A DNA stretch of 64,000 nucleotides. Origin: Psoroptes ovis. Taxonomy: Eukaryota > Arthropoda > Arachnida > Sarcoptiformes > Psoroptidae. The stretch is from the NCBI GenBank assembly GCA_002943765.1, contig PQWQ01000005.1, positions 3,163,001 to 3,227,000 on the forward strand. The letters are read 5' to 3'. Under the pieces are notes generated by a model that saw only the letters and a list, made by a program, of their open reading frames with translations, made no database searches and had not been told where the DNA came from. This document shows, in pieces, positions 51,196 to 64,000 of the stretch (positions are counted from its first letter, which is position 1; the number at the start of each line of letters is the position of its first letter). A program made the position numbers and the translations under genes.

Positions 51196-54100
51196 TGGCG
51201 ATACCTGTTTCAATGATGGTTCAATTTTTCAATTCATTTATTATTTGATATCAATGATGATAATGGTTTATTATTATTATTATTATCATTATTTTTTACT
51301 CAATTCAATTTTTTTCATGGCAAAATTGCCATATTTATAAATGTATGGAGATTTTTTTGCTTTTTTTACTTTGAAATTTTCAAAAACATTGATTTGTATT
51401 TTTGAATTTGAATTAAATTAATTGAAATGAATAAACATAAATTCATTTGAATTTTTCAGCCATTTGATGATGATTGAAACAAAAATATATCGTAGGCGGT
51501 AAAATATGAAAAAAAAATTGTTACATTTTGTTGTTTGTAGCAAGTTAAATTAATATGTGTTTTGATATATTATTATTATCATCCATAATTTGTACGATCA
51601 AACAGAAAATGTTGAATGGCACAAATCTCCATACAAACAAATTCGTTCAAATGATTTTGAAATGAATATATCGTCATAGTTTCAGCGAATTATGGCCAAT
51701 ATATCGACGACAATTTCTTCATCGATATGATTTGATTGGTTTCAAATTTTCTTCGAAAATTAAATCGATGACCATCGCTCAGGATCCAAGATTATCATTT
51801 GCTGCTGCTCTGTCGTCGATGATGATGATGATGATGGTCATATTTGAGTGCATTCGAAAGCGATTTCCAGCGAATGGAATTTTTCAAAACAAAAATGGTA
51901 AAATTCATTATTTTTATTTGATTTGATTTGATCAATTTCGTTGTATGGAGTTGAATCATATTAATACTGGTTTGCCTACACAAAGTTTTTCATTTTATTT
52001 CTATGCACATACTTCAACTTAATATTTTCCATGGAAAATGCCTCGAATTATGCTCGAGCTTGATCTTAAGATCCTTGGTCAGTATTTGTAATTTGATACA
52101 TTGAAAATTTGAATTAAAATTCATTTCTACCGGATACATTGTTTATGAACGGCTTCGAATTTTTTTTTGTTGTTGAAAAATTTCGAATGTTTTTTTGAAT
52201 TTTTTTTTATTCATTGCTTCAGATCAATAAACTTCGATGATCATTTATTGATTGATTTATTGATTATCCTCATTATCATCATCAACATTATGATCAAAAT
52301 AAATCAATAATCAATCGTAAGTGTATCTCATTATTATGTGATAATAAATTTTGTTGAGCAAAATGTGTGAACTTTGATCAAATTCATTGATTGAATGAAT
52401 GAATGAAATTTCAATTTTCGATTTTCAAATTCAAATTTTTCAAAAATAGAAATTTTTTCGGTTTTCTTTAGTGTGTTTTTCTCGCTGTTCAAATGTTAAC
52501 AAGAACCAAATGGTTTGAAAATTTGATATACTTATGTGCTTTATGATTTCTGTTGTGATTTCAGCAGTGGAATAATTGAAAAAAAATTTTGTTTGTCATT
52601 TAGAATGAATATAAGCAAAGATTATCGCATAGGCTATAGTTGATAATGTGTTAGCTTGTTCATTTATTAGTTTGTTAAAACAAAAATTCAAATCGCGTTC
52701 ACCCACATGTGTTCGCCAGAAAAACAAAATCAACCAACGACCATCAACATCGAAACGAATTGAATATGAATGAATGAAATTGAAAATTGAAAATAATAAT
52801 GAATGAATGAATATTGTTTGGTACTAAGACCGCCATTTTATTTCATTTAATTTTCATTCTCCGTCTTATTATTGACTATTAGAATTTATCTATCACCAAA
52901 CACAAAAAATGTGTATGTAATTGGTGTGGTTGTTCGATGATGATGATCATCAAAGAAAAATACCATAAGAAAACGAAAAATCTTTGAAAAATTTGAGCAT
53001 AACTATTTATTTGTGGATAAGTTCTACATATCTTCATCATCGATATATTTTTCTTGTAAATATTACTGAATTATCTTCGCTAATTTCTCTCATTTTCATT
53101 ATTTCTTATATCTCTTTTGATACTTTTGATTTATTTTTGCATCAAAATTCTACAATACGGCGACACGCCCGTTTCATTAATCCTTATGTGTTGTGTGTGT
53201 TTGTGATCCACTAAATATTACAATCAAAAGCGATCAGAACAATTTGAACATTTGAACATCTTAAATTCAAAATTTTTTCACCATTTTACTATTGAACTGA
53301 CGCCTCCAATGAAATTTTTTTTTTTAAATTTTATTCAAAGTCCACAATCAATTGAATATAAATAATAATTAATATAAATTTGATTTCAAAAAAGAAATAA
53401 CATCACGAAACGAAACATTGAATTTGATGTCAAATATTATACAGAAAATATATTTTCAAATAATCTAATCAACAACGATTTCAGTTGTGACACCCACATG
53501 TGTGTAAATGAACATTATCCATTCACATGCACATGCTGCACACTAACAAACAAACACACCTATCAATTGATTTGATTATTTTTAATTTTTTTTGATGATA
53601 ATTTCAATAATGATGATGATGATGATGATGCTAAATCCAAACATCATCATCGGTAAAGTTCTTTAATGTCACAATGTATCTGTAAATGTGTTTTTCAGTG
53701 TGTGTGTGATTTTTGTGTGTATGGTGTAAATGCTTAGGTTGATATATTGTCGATTGATACACACCTGTTTGTTTGCTAATTTTTTGAATTAATTTGAATT
53801 AGTTGTTGACATTTTTAATAGACAAGAATATTTGGTATATGTGTGCTGGTGAATGTATGTTATGTGAAAGGTTTTTGCTTATATTCTCTAAATATTTGGC
53901 CCGAAGACGACATCAAACGAATAATTCTCATCATCATCATCATAATTGGGTGAAGGACGATTCGAATATTGCGTCATAAATTCATAATAATTGACCCATA
54001 ATTCTGCAACGAATGATCGATCTCCGAACAATAATATTTTTATTCGTCAATTTGACGATCAACGATTTCATTGAAACTTTATTTTTTTTTTAAGAATTTG

Positions 54101-54302
54101 TGTGTTCAATTCTGAAAATCAATTCTAAAATTCAACATTTTACATAAATTTCATCAGAATTCTTGAGATAAATATCCAACCATCATACCCATCATCATTA
54201 GTTTCATCATTTTTCCACAATTCAAAATCAATAATCAAATGTAAAATATTAATTAATAATTGATTTTAAAATCAAATCATTTTAAACAGAAAAAATATAA
54301 AA
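51196..54302. other. Intergenic region between TBK1 and laminin beta
   Basis: About 3.1 kb with the TBK1 3' untranslated region (AATAAA at 51430-51435) and the laminin upstream region. AT-rich with (ATG)n near 53612-53632 and CATT tracts. Frames at 51732-51926 and 52984-53214 show no family features. No MITE copy is present. Confidence 0.6.
51430..51435 (+). terminator. Candidate poly(A) signal of TBK1
   Basis: AATAAA about 235 nt past the stop codon at 51193-51195. Confidence 0.45.
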
Positions 54303-57300
54303 ATGTCATTCAAACGAACAATTTCAACGACGACCACAACAAATAATTATTGTTGTTGGTCATTATTATCCATATTATCATCATTAATACATTTTTCATT
54401 TGGTAATAATAAAAAATTTCACCTATTTATTGTGTTCTTGTTACTATTCTTGTCATGTAAGTATTTTTCGTTTCTTAATTTTCTGTTATTTTTCGTTGTA
54501 TCATTGACACTTTAAAATCTACCATCGCTGGTATCCTCTGTCCGATTAACAGAGTTCACTTATGTCAGAAACATCTCATACATTCATATCCTTATCTGGC
54601 AATGAAAGATTATGAAGATGATTGGGGAATCATCCCCATCATTTTGCACGAAATTCTTTATTTTATATATTGCCTTATAAGGTATACAATTGTCAATGTT
54701 TTTTATTATTAATTATTGTCGTTTATCATGAAAATAATAATAATTTATATGTTTTACCTAATGTGGTAGCACATAGTAACAAAATAAAAAGAAATAAGCA
54801 AAAGAAATTCCATTGAATTTCAAGAAATCCTTGAAAATTGATTGAAATTGAATGATGAAATTTTTAATTATTCACTTTATTTTATCATTGCTTATGAAAT
54901 TTGACTAATTTTTGTTTCTCGAATTTTATTTTGAAACAGTATCATTGTGCCAAAGGTATCCTGATCATCATCCGCGAGAATATGATGAATATGATCGTAA
55001 TGGTAAGATGATTATTTTTCAAATTTGATTGAATAAGATGGGCTGTATTTTGTTTGGGACCGGGTTTTTCAATTTTTTTGCGAGATTTTTGAAATCAAAT
55101 TTTAATTTTTTCAAAAAATTACGTTTGTTAAAATGTGTGAGTATAGATCGACAACATAGCACCGGTTATTTGAATTCACAAAAACCATATTCATATGATG
55201 TTTCATATTTTAAATTAAATGAAACATCATCAACAAATAATGATCATCATGATAATTCACAGCGTCCAGTTGCAATCAATTCTGCCAATGGTAATGTTGT
55301 GCTTTAAATTCCGAACTATTTCTTTCAATAATCATTGTATTTTCATTTATAGGTCGTTCACGTCCATCCCAAACATCAACATATACAAAACATTATAGAA
55401 ATTATTACGAATCAAATCGTAACACTAATAATAATGATGATGATAATAATAATCGTCAAAAATTCATGCCGCCATCAACATCATCCAATCGCCAGTCGAA
55501 TGATGCTGTAGTTAACAGCCAACATATGCCCGGTTCATATATTTGGTATAATAAAACATTTCATTGGGCTGATGAAAATCGTTCACGTGGTTATGATCCT
55601 GATTTAGATGGTCCAACACGTGCACCATCCAATGAAGATAACTTTACATATGATGAAGAAGAATGGGATGGACGAGATTTGATTAATCGACAAAAAATCG
55701 ATGATCGTCATCCATTGGGTTTGGCTGCATTTTTTTTTAACTATATTGGGTTCCATTTCATTCATTCTAACCGGATTTTTCAATATTTTCAATTAATACC
55801 CTAAGGGGATCGGGATTTCTTTGTTCATATGTTTATATCACTATGTTTTTTCTCGAAAATCTCATTTTTCTAATATTTCAATTTTTTCACCCGAAATTTA
55901 CAGCCATTTATCCATCAGGACGCTGTGATGATTTTCAAGCATGTTATCCAGCTACTGGCAATCTATTGATTGGTCGTGAAGATCGATTACGAGCATCATC
56001 GACATGTGGTCTGCTTAGACAAATTCGTTATTGTGTGGTCAGCCATTTAAAAGAGAAGAAAAAATGTTTTTATTGTGATTCTAGAGATCGATTTAAAGGT
56101 ACGGCTAGATATCATGGTATCGAAAATGTTGTATCACGTGTTGGACAAAAAAGACGACAATATTGGTGGCAAGCTGAGAACGGTGTTGAAAATGTCAATA
56201 TACAATTCGATTTAGAAGCTGAATTTCATTTTACACATTTAATCATTACATTCAAAACGTTTCGCCCGGCTGCAATGTTAATCGAACGTTCACATGATTT
56301 TGGTCGCACATGGAAAGTTTATCAATATTTTGCTTATGATTGTGCTCAATCATTCCCTGGAGTACCATTAGGACCAAGAAATCGTATCACAGATGTGGTT
56401 TGTGATTCACGATATTCAAATGTTGAACCATCAACTGATGGTGAAGTTATATTTCGTGTATTGCCGCCAAATATTCATATCGATGATCCATATTCCAAAG
56501 AAGTACAAGATATGCTTAAAATTACAAATCTTCGTATCAATTTCACACAATTACACACGTTGGGCGATGATTTATTGGATCCACGTGTTGAAGTCAAAGA
56601 AAAATATTATTATGCTATCTATGATATGGTTGTACGTGGTTCTTGTTCGTGTTATGGTCACGCTAGCCGTTGCATACCAAGTAATCATGAAACAATACCC
56701 GATATGGTTTATGGAAGATGTGAATGTACTCATCATACCAAAGGCCTTAATTGTGAACTTTGTGAAGATCTTTATAATGATTTAGAATGGAAACCTGCCA
56801 TAGGGCGACAAACTAATGCTTGTAAAAGTTAGTCGTTAGATTTCTTGAATTTCTTGATCAATAATTAACTTTTTGATTATTTCCAGAATGTGAATGTAAC
56901 AATCATGCAAGTCGATGTCATTTTGATATGGCTGTATATCAAGCAAGTAATAATATAAGCGGTGGCGTTTGTGATGATTGTCAGCATAATACAATGGGCG
57001 TTCATTGTGAACGCTGTAGACCTTCATTCTATCGTGATCCGAATCGTCGTTTAGATGATCCTTATGTTTGTCAACGTTAGTTTATAGTTTGAATTGATTA
57101 GATTGATGTTTTAATAATTAATCATTGAACAAATAGAATGCGATTGCGATCCACGAGGTTCAAAAGAGGAAGGAAACTGTGATCCATACACAGATCCTGC
57201 ATTAGGATTAGAATCAGGACGATGTAGCTGCAAGAAAAATGTTGATGGTCGCCGTTGTGATCATTGTAAATCTGGTTTTTGGAATCTTCATGAAATCAAT

Positions 57301-60300
57301 CCCGATGGATGTGAACCTTGTTCTTGTAATCAAATGGGTACAGTTGGAAATCATGGCTGTAACGTAAATACTGGAGAATGTGTATGCAAACGTAATGTTA
57401 TTGGACGTGATTGTAATCAATGTGCTGTAAGTTTCGACCGGTTTTTTACAATATTCTCTGAATTAATCTATTTTTGCCAATTTAGCCCAATTATTATGGC
57501 TTAGGCATCGATGAAGAAGGTTGTAAATTCTGTGATTGTGATCCTGGTGGATCATATTCACCGGATTGTGATCAAGAAACTGGTCAATGCAACTGTCGCC
57601 CACATGTAACTGGTCGACGTTGTGATCAACCTGAACCTGGCTATTTTATTCCATCACCTGATTATCTCACTTTTGAAGCTGAAGATGCAAAAACAATACA
57701 AGGCACACCGATTGTCACACCAAGAAATTATGATGAACGAATGCATTGGAGTGGCCGAGGTTTCAATCGATTGCCTCCATATTCTGGAATAGAATTCACT
57801 ATCGATAATGTACCTAGCTCGAAATATTATGATGTTGTTGTACGTTATGAACCAGAAACATCGGGCCGCTTTAATAATGCACAATTAATGATTAAACGAC
57901 CATATGGTACCGATGTATATGGACCATGTGGAAATTATTCAACCAACAACGATATTCGAACTATTAGTCTTTCATCAAATGAACGAACTGCCATCGCTGA
58001 TAGTATTTGTTTAGAAAAAGGACAACGTTATCAAGTTGAATTGAATACAAACGAGTTTGAAAGACCATTTGGTAATCAACAAGGTCCTTCAATTTTGATC
58101 GATTCAGTACGTTTTTTTTCTTGATGATCATGAACATTTGTATTTATTATTTTTACTTTTAGGTCACTTTAATTCCAAAAGCCAATGATATACCATTTTT
58201 AACTGGTTCTCCAGAAAATCAACGAAGACAATATGAATATGAACATCGTTGTTTGATGCCATATTATAGTTTGAATCGAGCGCCTGAAACAGATGAACAT
58301 TGCAGAAAAACTTTAATGAGCACGGGAATGTACACATTTGATGGTGCTTTGCCTTGCAATTGTAATCCTACCGGCTCGGATAGTGCTGATTGTCAACAAT
58401 TGGGCGGTGTTTGTCAATGTAAACAATATGTAGCACCACGTACTTGTGATTATTGTCATGTCGGGTATTATGGCTTTGGTCCGGATGGCTGTAAAGCTTG
58501 CGATTGTCATCGTGTCGGTGCATTAGATAATGAATGTGACGCAATCACTGGTCAATGTAATTGTCGGCCCGAAACATATGGTCGTCAATGTGATGAATGT
58601 CAACCAGGATATTGGAATTATCCGAATTGTCAACGCTGTGACTGCAACGGAATGTCTAATATGTGTGATTCAAAAACAGGAAGCTGTATTGATTGCCGAG
58701 AAAATACGGCTGGTCCACATTGTGAAGAATGTGCTCCTGGTTACTACGGTGATCCTTTAGGCCGACTCACTGGAATGGTTGTTCCTTGTCGTCCATGTCC
58801 TTGTCCAGGTGTTGAAGATTCCGGAATGTCACATGCACATACTTGTCAATTGGATCCACGCACACAGAATGTAATATGTAATTGTCATCCAGGTTATACT
58901 GGAGAACGATGTGATCGTTGTGATGAAAATTATTTCGGCGATCCTAACATCCCAGGTGGTGAATGTACAGCATGTAATTGTAGTGGTAACATCGATATTA
59001 GTCAACCTGGCAATTGTGATCCAAGAACAGGCGAATGTCTTCGTTGTCTATATAATACTGGTGGACCAAATTGTGAAGTTTGTAAACCCGGATATTATGG
59101 CAATGCAGCAGATCATTCCTGCGCTGAATGTGTTTGCCACCATCTAGGAACTGATCCACGTTCAGCATTCTGTAATCAAACTACTGGACAATGTTCATGT
59201 TTGCCAAATGTGGAAGGAATATCATGTAACCGATGTGCTGATAATCATTGGAATTTAGCATCACAAAAAGGTTGTGAACCATGTGATTGTGATCCTCAAG
59301 GCTCTTTGTCAATGAAATGTAACGAAATTGATGGACAATGTCATTGTAAATCAACATTCGGTGGTCGTGCTTGTAATGAATGTCTACCGAATCATTTCGG
59401 TAATCCAAGGCTTCAATGTAAACGTAAGTTACTTTAAGAATCATTCAATCATTCACTATTAATTTTTCGGGTTATTTTAGTCTGTGAATGTAATTCTGCT
59501 GGATCAAGTAGTATGCAATGTCATAAATTGACTGGTGATTGCGTTTGTATTGATGGCATATCAGGTCCTAAATGTGATCGTTGTGCACGCGGTTTTACTG
59601 GCATGGTACCATATTGTGAATCATGTGGTGAATGTTTTGAAAGTTGGGATAACATCACAAATACATTGAAAGCTGAAACTTTCAATCTTTTGGATAAAGC
59701 AAGACAAATCAAACAGACTGGTACAACTGGTGCCTACACAAGAGAATTTTCTCAAATCGAATCGAATTTAGATGAAATTAATAGAATTCTTGAAGGACAA
59801 AATATAAATAAATTCGATCTGGAACGTGTACAACAAATGATCGAAGAAGCTAAATCGAATCTTGCCAATTTACAAGAAACATTGAATAATCAAGAATCAC
59901 AACTTGGTGAAACGAAAACACGAATAATAAATGTTAATTTCAAGATAGATGCATTGACAAATAAATCGATGGAACTGGAATTAGTGGCTGATCGATTGAA
60001 AAATGAAACATTTGCATTACAAGAAGCAAACGTTGAAGGTGCTTATAACATGACCAAAGATGCACAACGTCGAAGTCATGCAGCCAAAAATAGAGTGGAA
60101 GAATCGAGCAACATTCTAACGGATTCGCAAACGATTCGTCGTAATACTGAACAGCTGATTGATCAACCAAAAGGTCAACACAATTTTACTTATCATGAAA
60201 ATTCTCAAATGCTTCGAGATATTCAGCAACAGATTGCTGAAATTGAAAATGGTTTACCACAAGTCAATAATTTGATTTGTGATGGTTTCTCTACCATTGA

Positions 60301-61723
60301 TCAATGTGACAATCTTTGTGGTGGTGCCGGTTGTGGACGTTGTGGTGGTATCAGTTGTACACATGGTGCAATAACTAAAGCATCAACAGCTGTTGAATTG
60401 GCTAAAAAAGCTGAGAAAGACCTGCAAGAAAAAGATCGCCATGTTAAAGATGAATTACGACGTATTAAAGATGCTCGTGAGAAAGCTGATGAAGCTTTGG
60501 AACAGGCTAAAGCTGCCTATGAACGAATTATGTTGGCCAAAAATACATCGACTAATACAGCAGTCGAAGTTAACAATTTATTGGATCAAATCAATAAATT
60601 CTTAAATGATGATGTTGCACAAGCTAAAGATGTACGTGAAATTGCTGAAAAATGTCGCCAGAATACAATTTCATTGGATGAAGATGAAATTCGTTCGTTA
60701 GCATTGGAAATCAATAAAACTATTGCCGGACTTAAAGATATTGATCGTATTCTACTCGAGACTAGAGATTCTTTGGAAAAAGCTGAAGATCTTAAATTGA
60801 AAGCTGATCAAGTTAGGCAAGTTTTATTTTGGTTGTGTATTGAACTATTTGTCATTTTACTTACTTTCAATTATTATTATTAATATAACAAAAATATAGG
60901 AAAAAAGCCAACGATATTTTATCATTGGCCGATTTAGTCAAACAAGAACTGGACAAAGCAATGGAAGCCCAACGTAAAGCTAAAAATTCGATTAATGCAG
61001 CAAATAAATCGATTAATGATATTGAAAAAGGCTTGAAAGAGGTAAAGTTCTATTTCATTTGATTTGTTTTAATTTTCTTAAAATCTAAATTTTCAATTTT
61101 TCCGAGTCAGGTAAGCGGAAAAGCAGATGAAGCCAAAGAAAAAGCTGAAGAAGCTAAAGGCAAAATAATCGATTTGAATGATCGTTTCAATAATTTGACT
61201 AAAAAATTTACTGGAAATAAATTCAATATTGAAAATGCTGAAAAAGAAGCAATGGCTGCATCGAATAGTGCTGAAGATGCTTCAAAAGTAAGTTCATTTG
61301 GTCCTCAAAACTTGATCAAATGTGAATAATTGCATTTCTCCTATTTATTGTATGATAGTATGTAAGCGATTTAGAGCGAAAATATCGTTTAGCATCACAA
61401 AAATTGGATCAAAAATCAAGAGTAAGCGATGATCTTAAAAAACGTGCCAAAGAACTGAAAGATAATGCATCGAAATTATTGAATAATGTTTCGGTTAAAT
61501 TAAAGTCAATTGAAGGTATGAGAAATTATCAATTATCGAATATTTTTGAAAAATATTTAATCATTATTATTCTTTAATGACAGATTTTGAAAATGACATC
61601 GCCAATAATGATCAAAAATTGGATGATTTACGTCGTAAAATTGAACAATTGGACAATGAAATGAAAAATCATTTGGAAAATATTGAAAGACAATCCAAAT
61701 TTTATCGTGAATGTCAAGCTTAA
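54303..61723 (+). CDS. LAMB1: Laminin subunit beta (LAMB1-like)
   Basis: Fourteen exons join to exactly 1988 codons: 54303-54456, 54940-55002, 55147-55290, 55353-55718, 55904-56827, 56887-57075, 57137-57426, 57486-58106, 58163-59423, 59481-60816, 60900-61041, 61111-61287, 61359-61515, 61584-61723. Laminin beta is a chain of the basement-membrane heterotrimer. Order seen: signal-like hydrophobic segment (about 40-51), a family-atypical Asn-rich insert to about 240, LN domain (CYPATGNLLIGRED, WWQAENGVENVNIQFDLEAEFHFTHL), a first LE series, domain IV/LF (exon 8, FEAEDAKTIQGTP), a second LE series (exon 9), coiled coil with the Cys-rich beta knob (CGGAGCGRCGG), then coiled coil to a C-terminal RECQA whose Cys would bond the gamma chain. 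The exon 10 donor is GC. The exon 3 acceptor and exon 4 donor are weak. The first four exons are the least certain. Confidence 0.95.
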
Positions 61724-62104
61724 TTGTAATTTTCGGACCAGCCGCCTTCTTACAGAAGCAACCTGCTACATCAACCATCTACATTAGCTTCATACCCAAA
61801 TTTTTTTTTTCTAAATGAATATTCTATTTTTTATGGATAAAAACCTTTAAATTTCGAGAACAATTAAAAACTATACTTATTCTTATCCAAATTCAATTTT
61901 GAACGTATTTTGGGTAGTGATGTGTTTTGCCTGTAAAAAATTGACTGATAATTTTTTGGGTAAAACAGAAGGAAAACAAGAAAAACACTTTCAAAGTGCT
62001 GCCATCTGTTGTCATTTCCAAATAATTTTTTATTGATTTTTTTTTCAAAAAATTTTTACAAATAATAATTAATATTTAAAAAAACAAAATTAAATTAAAT
62101 TAAA
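61724..62104. other. Compact convergent 3' region of laminin beta and SCYL2
   Basis: Only 381 bp separates the two stop codons. A minus-strand AATAAA at 62029-62034 fits SCYL2. No canonical plus-strand signal is seen for laminin; a GATAAA variant lies near 61836. Confidence 0.6.
62029..62034 (-). terminator. Candidate poly(A) signal of SCYL2
   Basis: AATAAA on the minus strand, about 70 nt past the SCYL2 stop. Confidence 0.5.
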
Positions 62105-64000
62105 TCAATTTAAAAATTCTTCCAATTCACTTTTCGACAACTGTTTTGTTGAATTTGATGATTGCATACCATTGTTGTTATTATTGTTGCTCATTATGTT
62201 CATCGTACGCATTGGACTCAGTGATGATGTATGATGATGATGTTGATGAGGTTGTTGACTCGTATTCATTGATAATTGCTGATTTTTCAAAGAATTTAAT
62301 GATTGTGGCTGAGATTTGGTACTATTCATATTTGGTAATGAAATAGCATCGAAAGCCGAGTAATCAGGCTTCGGTTGTCTAGGTGGCTGATTGTTTACAT
62401 TCGTATTATTCATAACTGACCGCTGAGACATAAGATTTAGATTTGAATTGATTAATAAATCAGTCAAATCTTTGGTCGAAGATGATGATTGATTCGGATT
62501 TTTGGAAATATTTTGATTAGATTTCGCTTGTGATGAGTTTTGTTTATCGGAATCTGCCATCCACAGCATTTGTTGATTCATTCGTAAACGTTCAGATTGA
62601 TCTTTTTCGAATGCTAAACGTTCTTTTTCATCCAATGATAATCCATGATGATTCGTTGTTTTATTATTATTATTGATATTTGTATTGCTTGAATTGTCGT
62701 TATCATTCAATTTGAATGGATCAAATATTTTCTCATTGATCGTATTCGAACCATTCGATTGTTTCGATTGATTATCTGCAGTGAAAAATGAATCTTGTTG
62801 AACTTTTATCGAATCTAATTGTCGAATTTTAGCTTGATGTTCTTCTTCGATTTTGTTCAGGATTTCACGTATTAAATTCATGATTGTTGTGTACTATTGA
62901 TGCAAGGATATAGAAATATTAAATAATCAAAGACAAGGTTGAAATTCAATGACTTACTTGTTGCATTGTCAGTCCATTTTCAATCGATAATGGCACCAAA
63001 AATGGAATGATTTTATTGGCCAACATTTCTTTTGGTATTCCTAATTTATTACTGTTCATTGTCAGTGTAATTATCCCAACTGAACACATAATAACGGCAG
63101 GTTCACGTGATGGCATCATCATAACTAATGGCAGTACTTCATCCAGCACCAGCCATTTATCTAAATGTTCTAAAATTTTTCCTAAACAAATTAAACAATT
63201 TACACGTACTGATAGTAGTTTAGTTTCCAGTGATAAACGTTTTATACGTGGTAAAAGCATATTTTTCGCGCCAGAATAATCAATCAAATGTATGATTGTT
63301 GGTACAACACTCAAACACAGTTCTTGTATTTGATATGCATCTGATTCAAGAAAACGATATATCAATGATAATATATGTTCTTTTAATGTTTCAGGTTTGG
63401 TTTTGAATTTTTCAACAAGAAAATCCATATTTTTCAACAAGAATAGCCCTATTTGTATTGGTTCTTTGTATCGAAATATAGGTATCAGCTCAGGCGCTAT
63501 CCATGTATGAAATTCATTATCATCAGTTTCTTTTGCAATCAAAAACATTGGAGGCAATACGAATGGTACCATTTCTGGATTTACGAATTCTTTCGCCAAA
63601 CCAGTGACTATTCGTCGTAATTTAATTCGCTTAGGTATACGCTGCAGTATTTCAGGTAGATTACGATAAAATTGTGTTTTCTGTGTCGTATCCCATTGAA
63701 ATAGGCAATCAAAATATTGCAGCGTTCGAACCAGGACATCTTGAAATATTTGTAATTTTGATAATTGCTGAGCATCTGGCCGTAATTTCGGATCAAAACT
63801 TAATAGCAAACGAAAATGTTTACGAAAATCTTCAGGTATACATGATAATGATGAACTGGTGGATAATTTTTCTCGCAATTCATTCGAATATTTTTCCGGT
63901 AAATATTGATATGATTGATTGAACACTAACAATGGTTTACCTTTATTGTATAACGTATATGCAACCATACCAAGTGAAAATATATCTGCACTTGTATCGA
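62105..64000 (-). CDS. SCYL2: SCY1-like pseudokinase 2 (partial, 5' end outside window)
   Basis: Two exons are visible: 64000-62958 and 62893-62105, joined in phase 0 (TMQQ then YTTIMNLIREIL), giving about 609 residues. The N-terminal part of the pseudokinase domain lies beyond the window. The visible part starts in its C-lobe (TSADIFSLGMVAYTLYNKGKP). Then come HEAT-like helices with family phrases LQYFDCLFQWD, EFVNPEMVPFVLPP, EPIQIGLFLLKN, IQELCLSVVPTI and LVRV-type CLGKILEHLDKWLVLDE. The C-terminal 260 residues are disordered, Asn/Ser/Gln-rich, with a DPF motif (FDPFKLND) of the kind that binds clathrin adaptors. SCYL2 (CVAK104) works in clathrin-mediated trafficking between the trans-Golgi network and endosomes. 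The gene converges on laminin beta. Confidence 0.93.

Noticed and set aside
55029..55146. Coding start upstream of laminin exon 3
   Set aside because: The frame begins in intron sequence. The exon 2 to exon 3 join at 55147 is in phase and continues the same product.
60821..60883. Laminin exon 10 reading through to a stop near 60883
   Set aside because: The extra hydrophobic residues come from intron sequence. The GC-AG junction restores the coiled coil with its heptads and the correct C-terminus.

Overview
The window looks like nuclear DNA from a small, AT-rich arthropod genome. It is most likely an acariform mite of the dust-mite type (Astigmata, Dermatophagoides-like), but the species call is inference. 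The reasons are very AT-rich sequence, introns mostly of about 60-90 bp with GT-AG borders, proteins packed with Asn, His, Ser and Gln runs written as AAT/CAT/TCA/CAA repeats, intergenic DNA full of ATG/ATC and CATT microsatellites, and arthropod signalling genes. There is no operon, ribosome-binding-site or CRISPR structure.

Layout from left to right. A minus-strand gene of unknown function (2567-5163) is followed by about 8.7 kb without recognisable genes. Next is a minus-strand sushi/CCP transmembrane receptor (13830-17540). A 9.5 kb gap holds the first cluster of short transposon copies. A PP2C phosphatase of the PPM1L type (27086-29536, plus) converges on a possible Myb/SANT-like factor (30146-31480, minus). 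Methionine aminopeptidase 1 (32893-34083, minus) and an ihog/boi Hedgehog co-receptor (34729-38647, minus) follow. A 5 kb gap carries a dense second transposon cluster. Pantothenate kinase (43619-45927, plus) converges on an RRP7A-like rRNA-processing protein (46514-47413, minus). TBK1/IKK-epsilon kinase (48201-51195, plus) and a 14-exon laminin beta chain (54303-61723, plus) follow. The laminin gene converges with under 400 bp spacing on a partial SCYL2 gene (62105 to the right edge, minus).

The genes are unrelated housekeeping, signalling and matrix genes, as expected of a eukaryotic chromosome. They do not form one pathway. For each spliced gene I joined the exons by hand and checked that the reading frame holds. 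Laminin, for example, sums to 1988 codons including the stop, but only if one intron uses a GC-AG border.

The most striking unexplained structure is a family of about 80 bp, TA-flanked, mariner-type inverted-repeat elements (MITEs). I count 14 copies in two sequence types, six of them within 2.6 kb at 40.0-42.6 kb. No transposase gene is visible here. All copies are outside coding exons.
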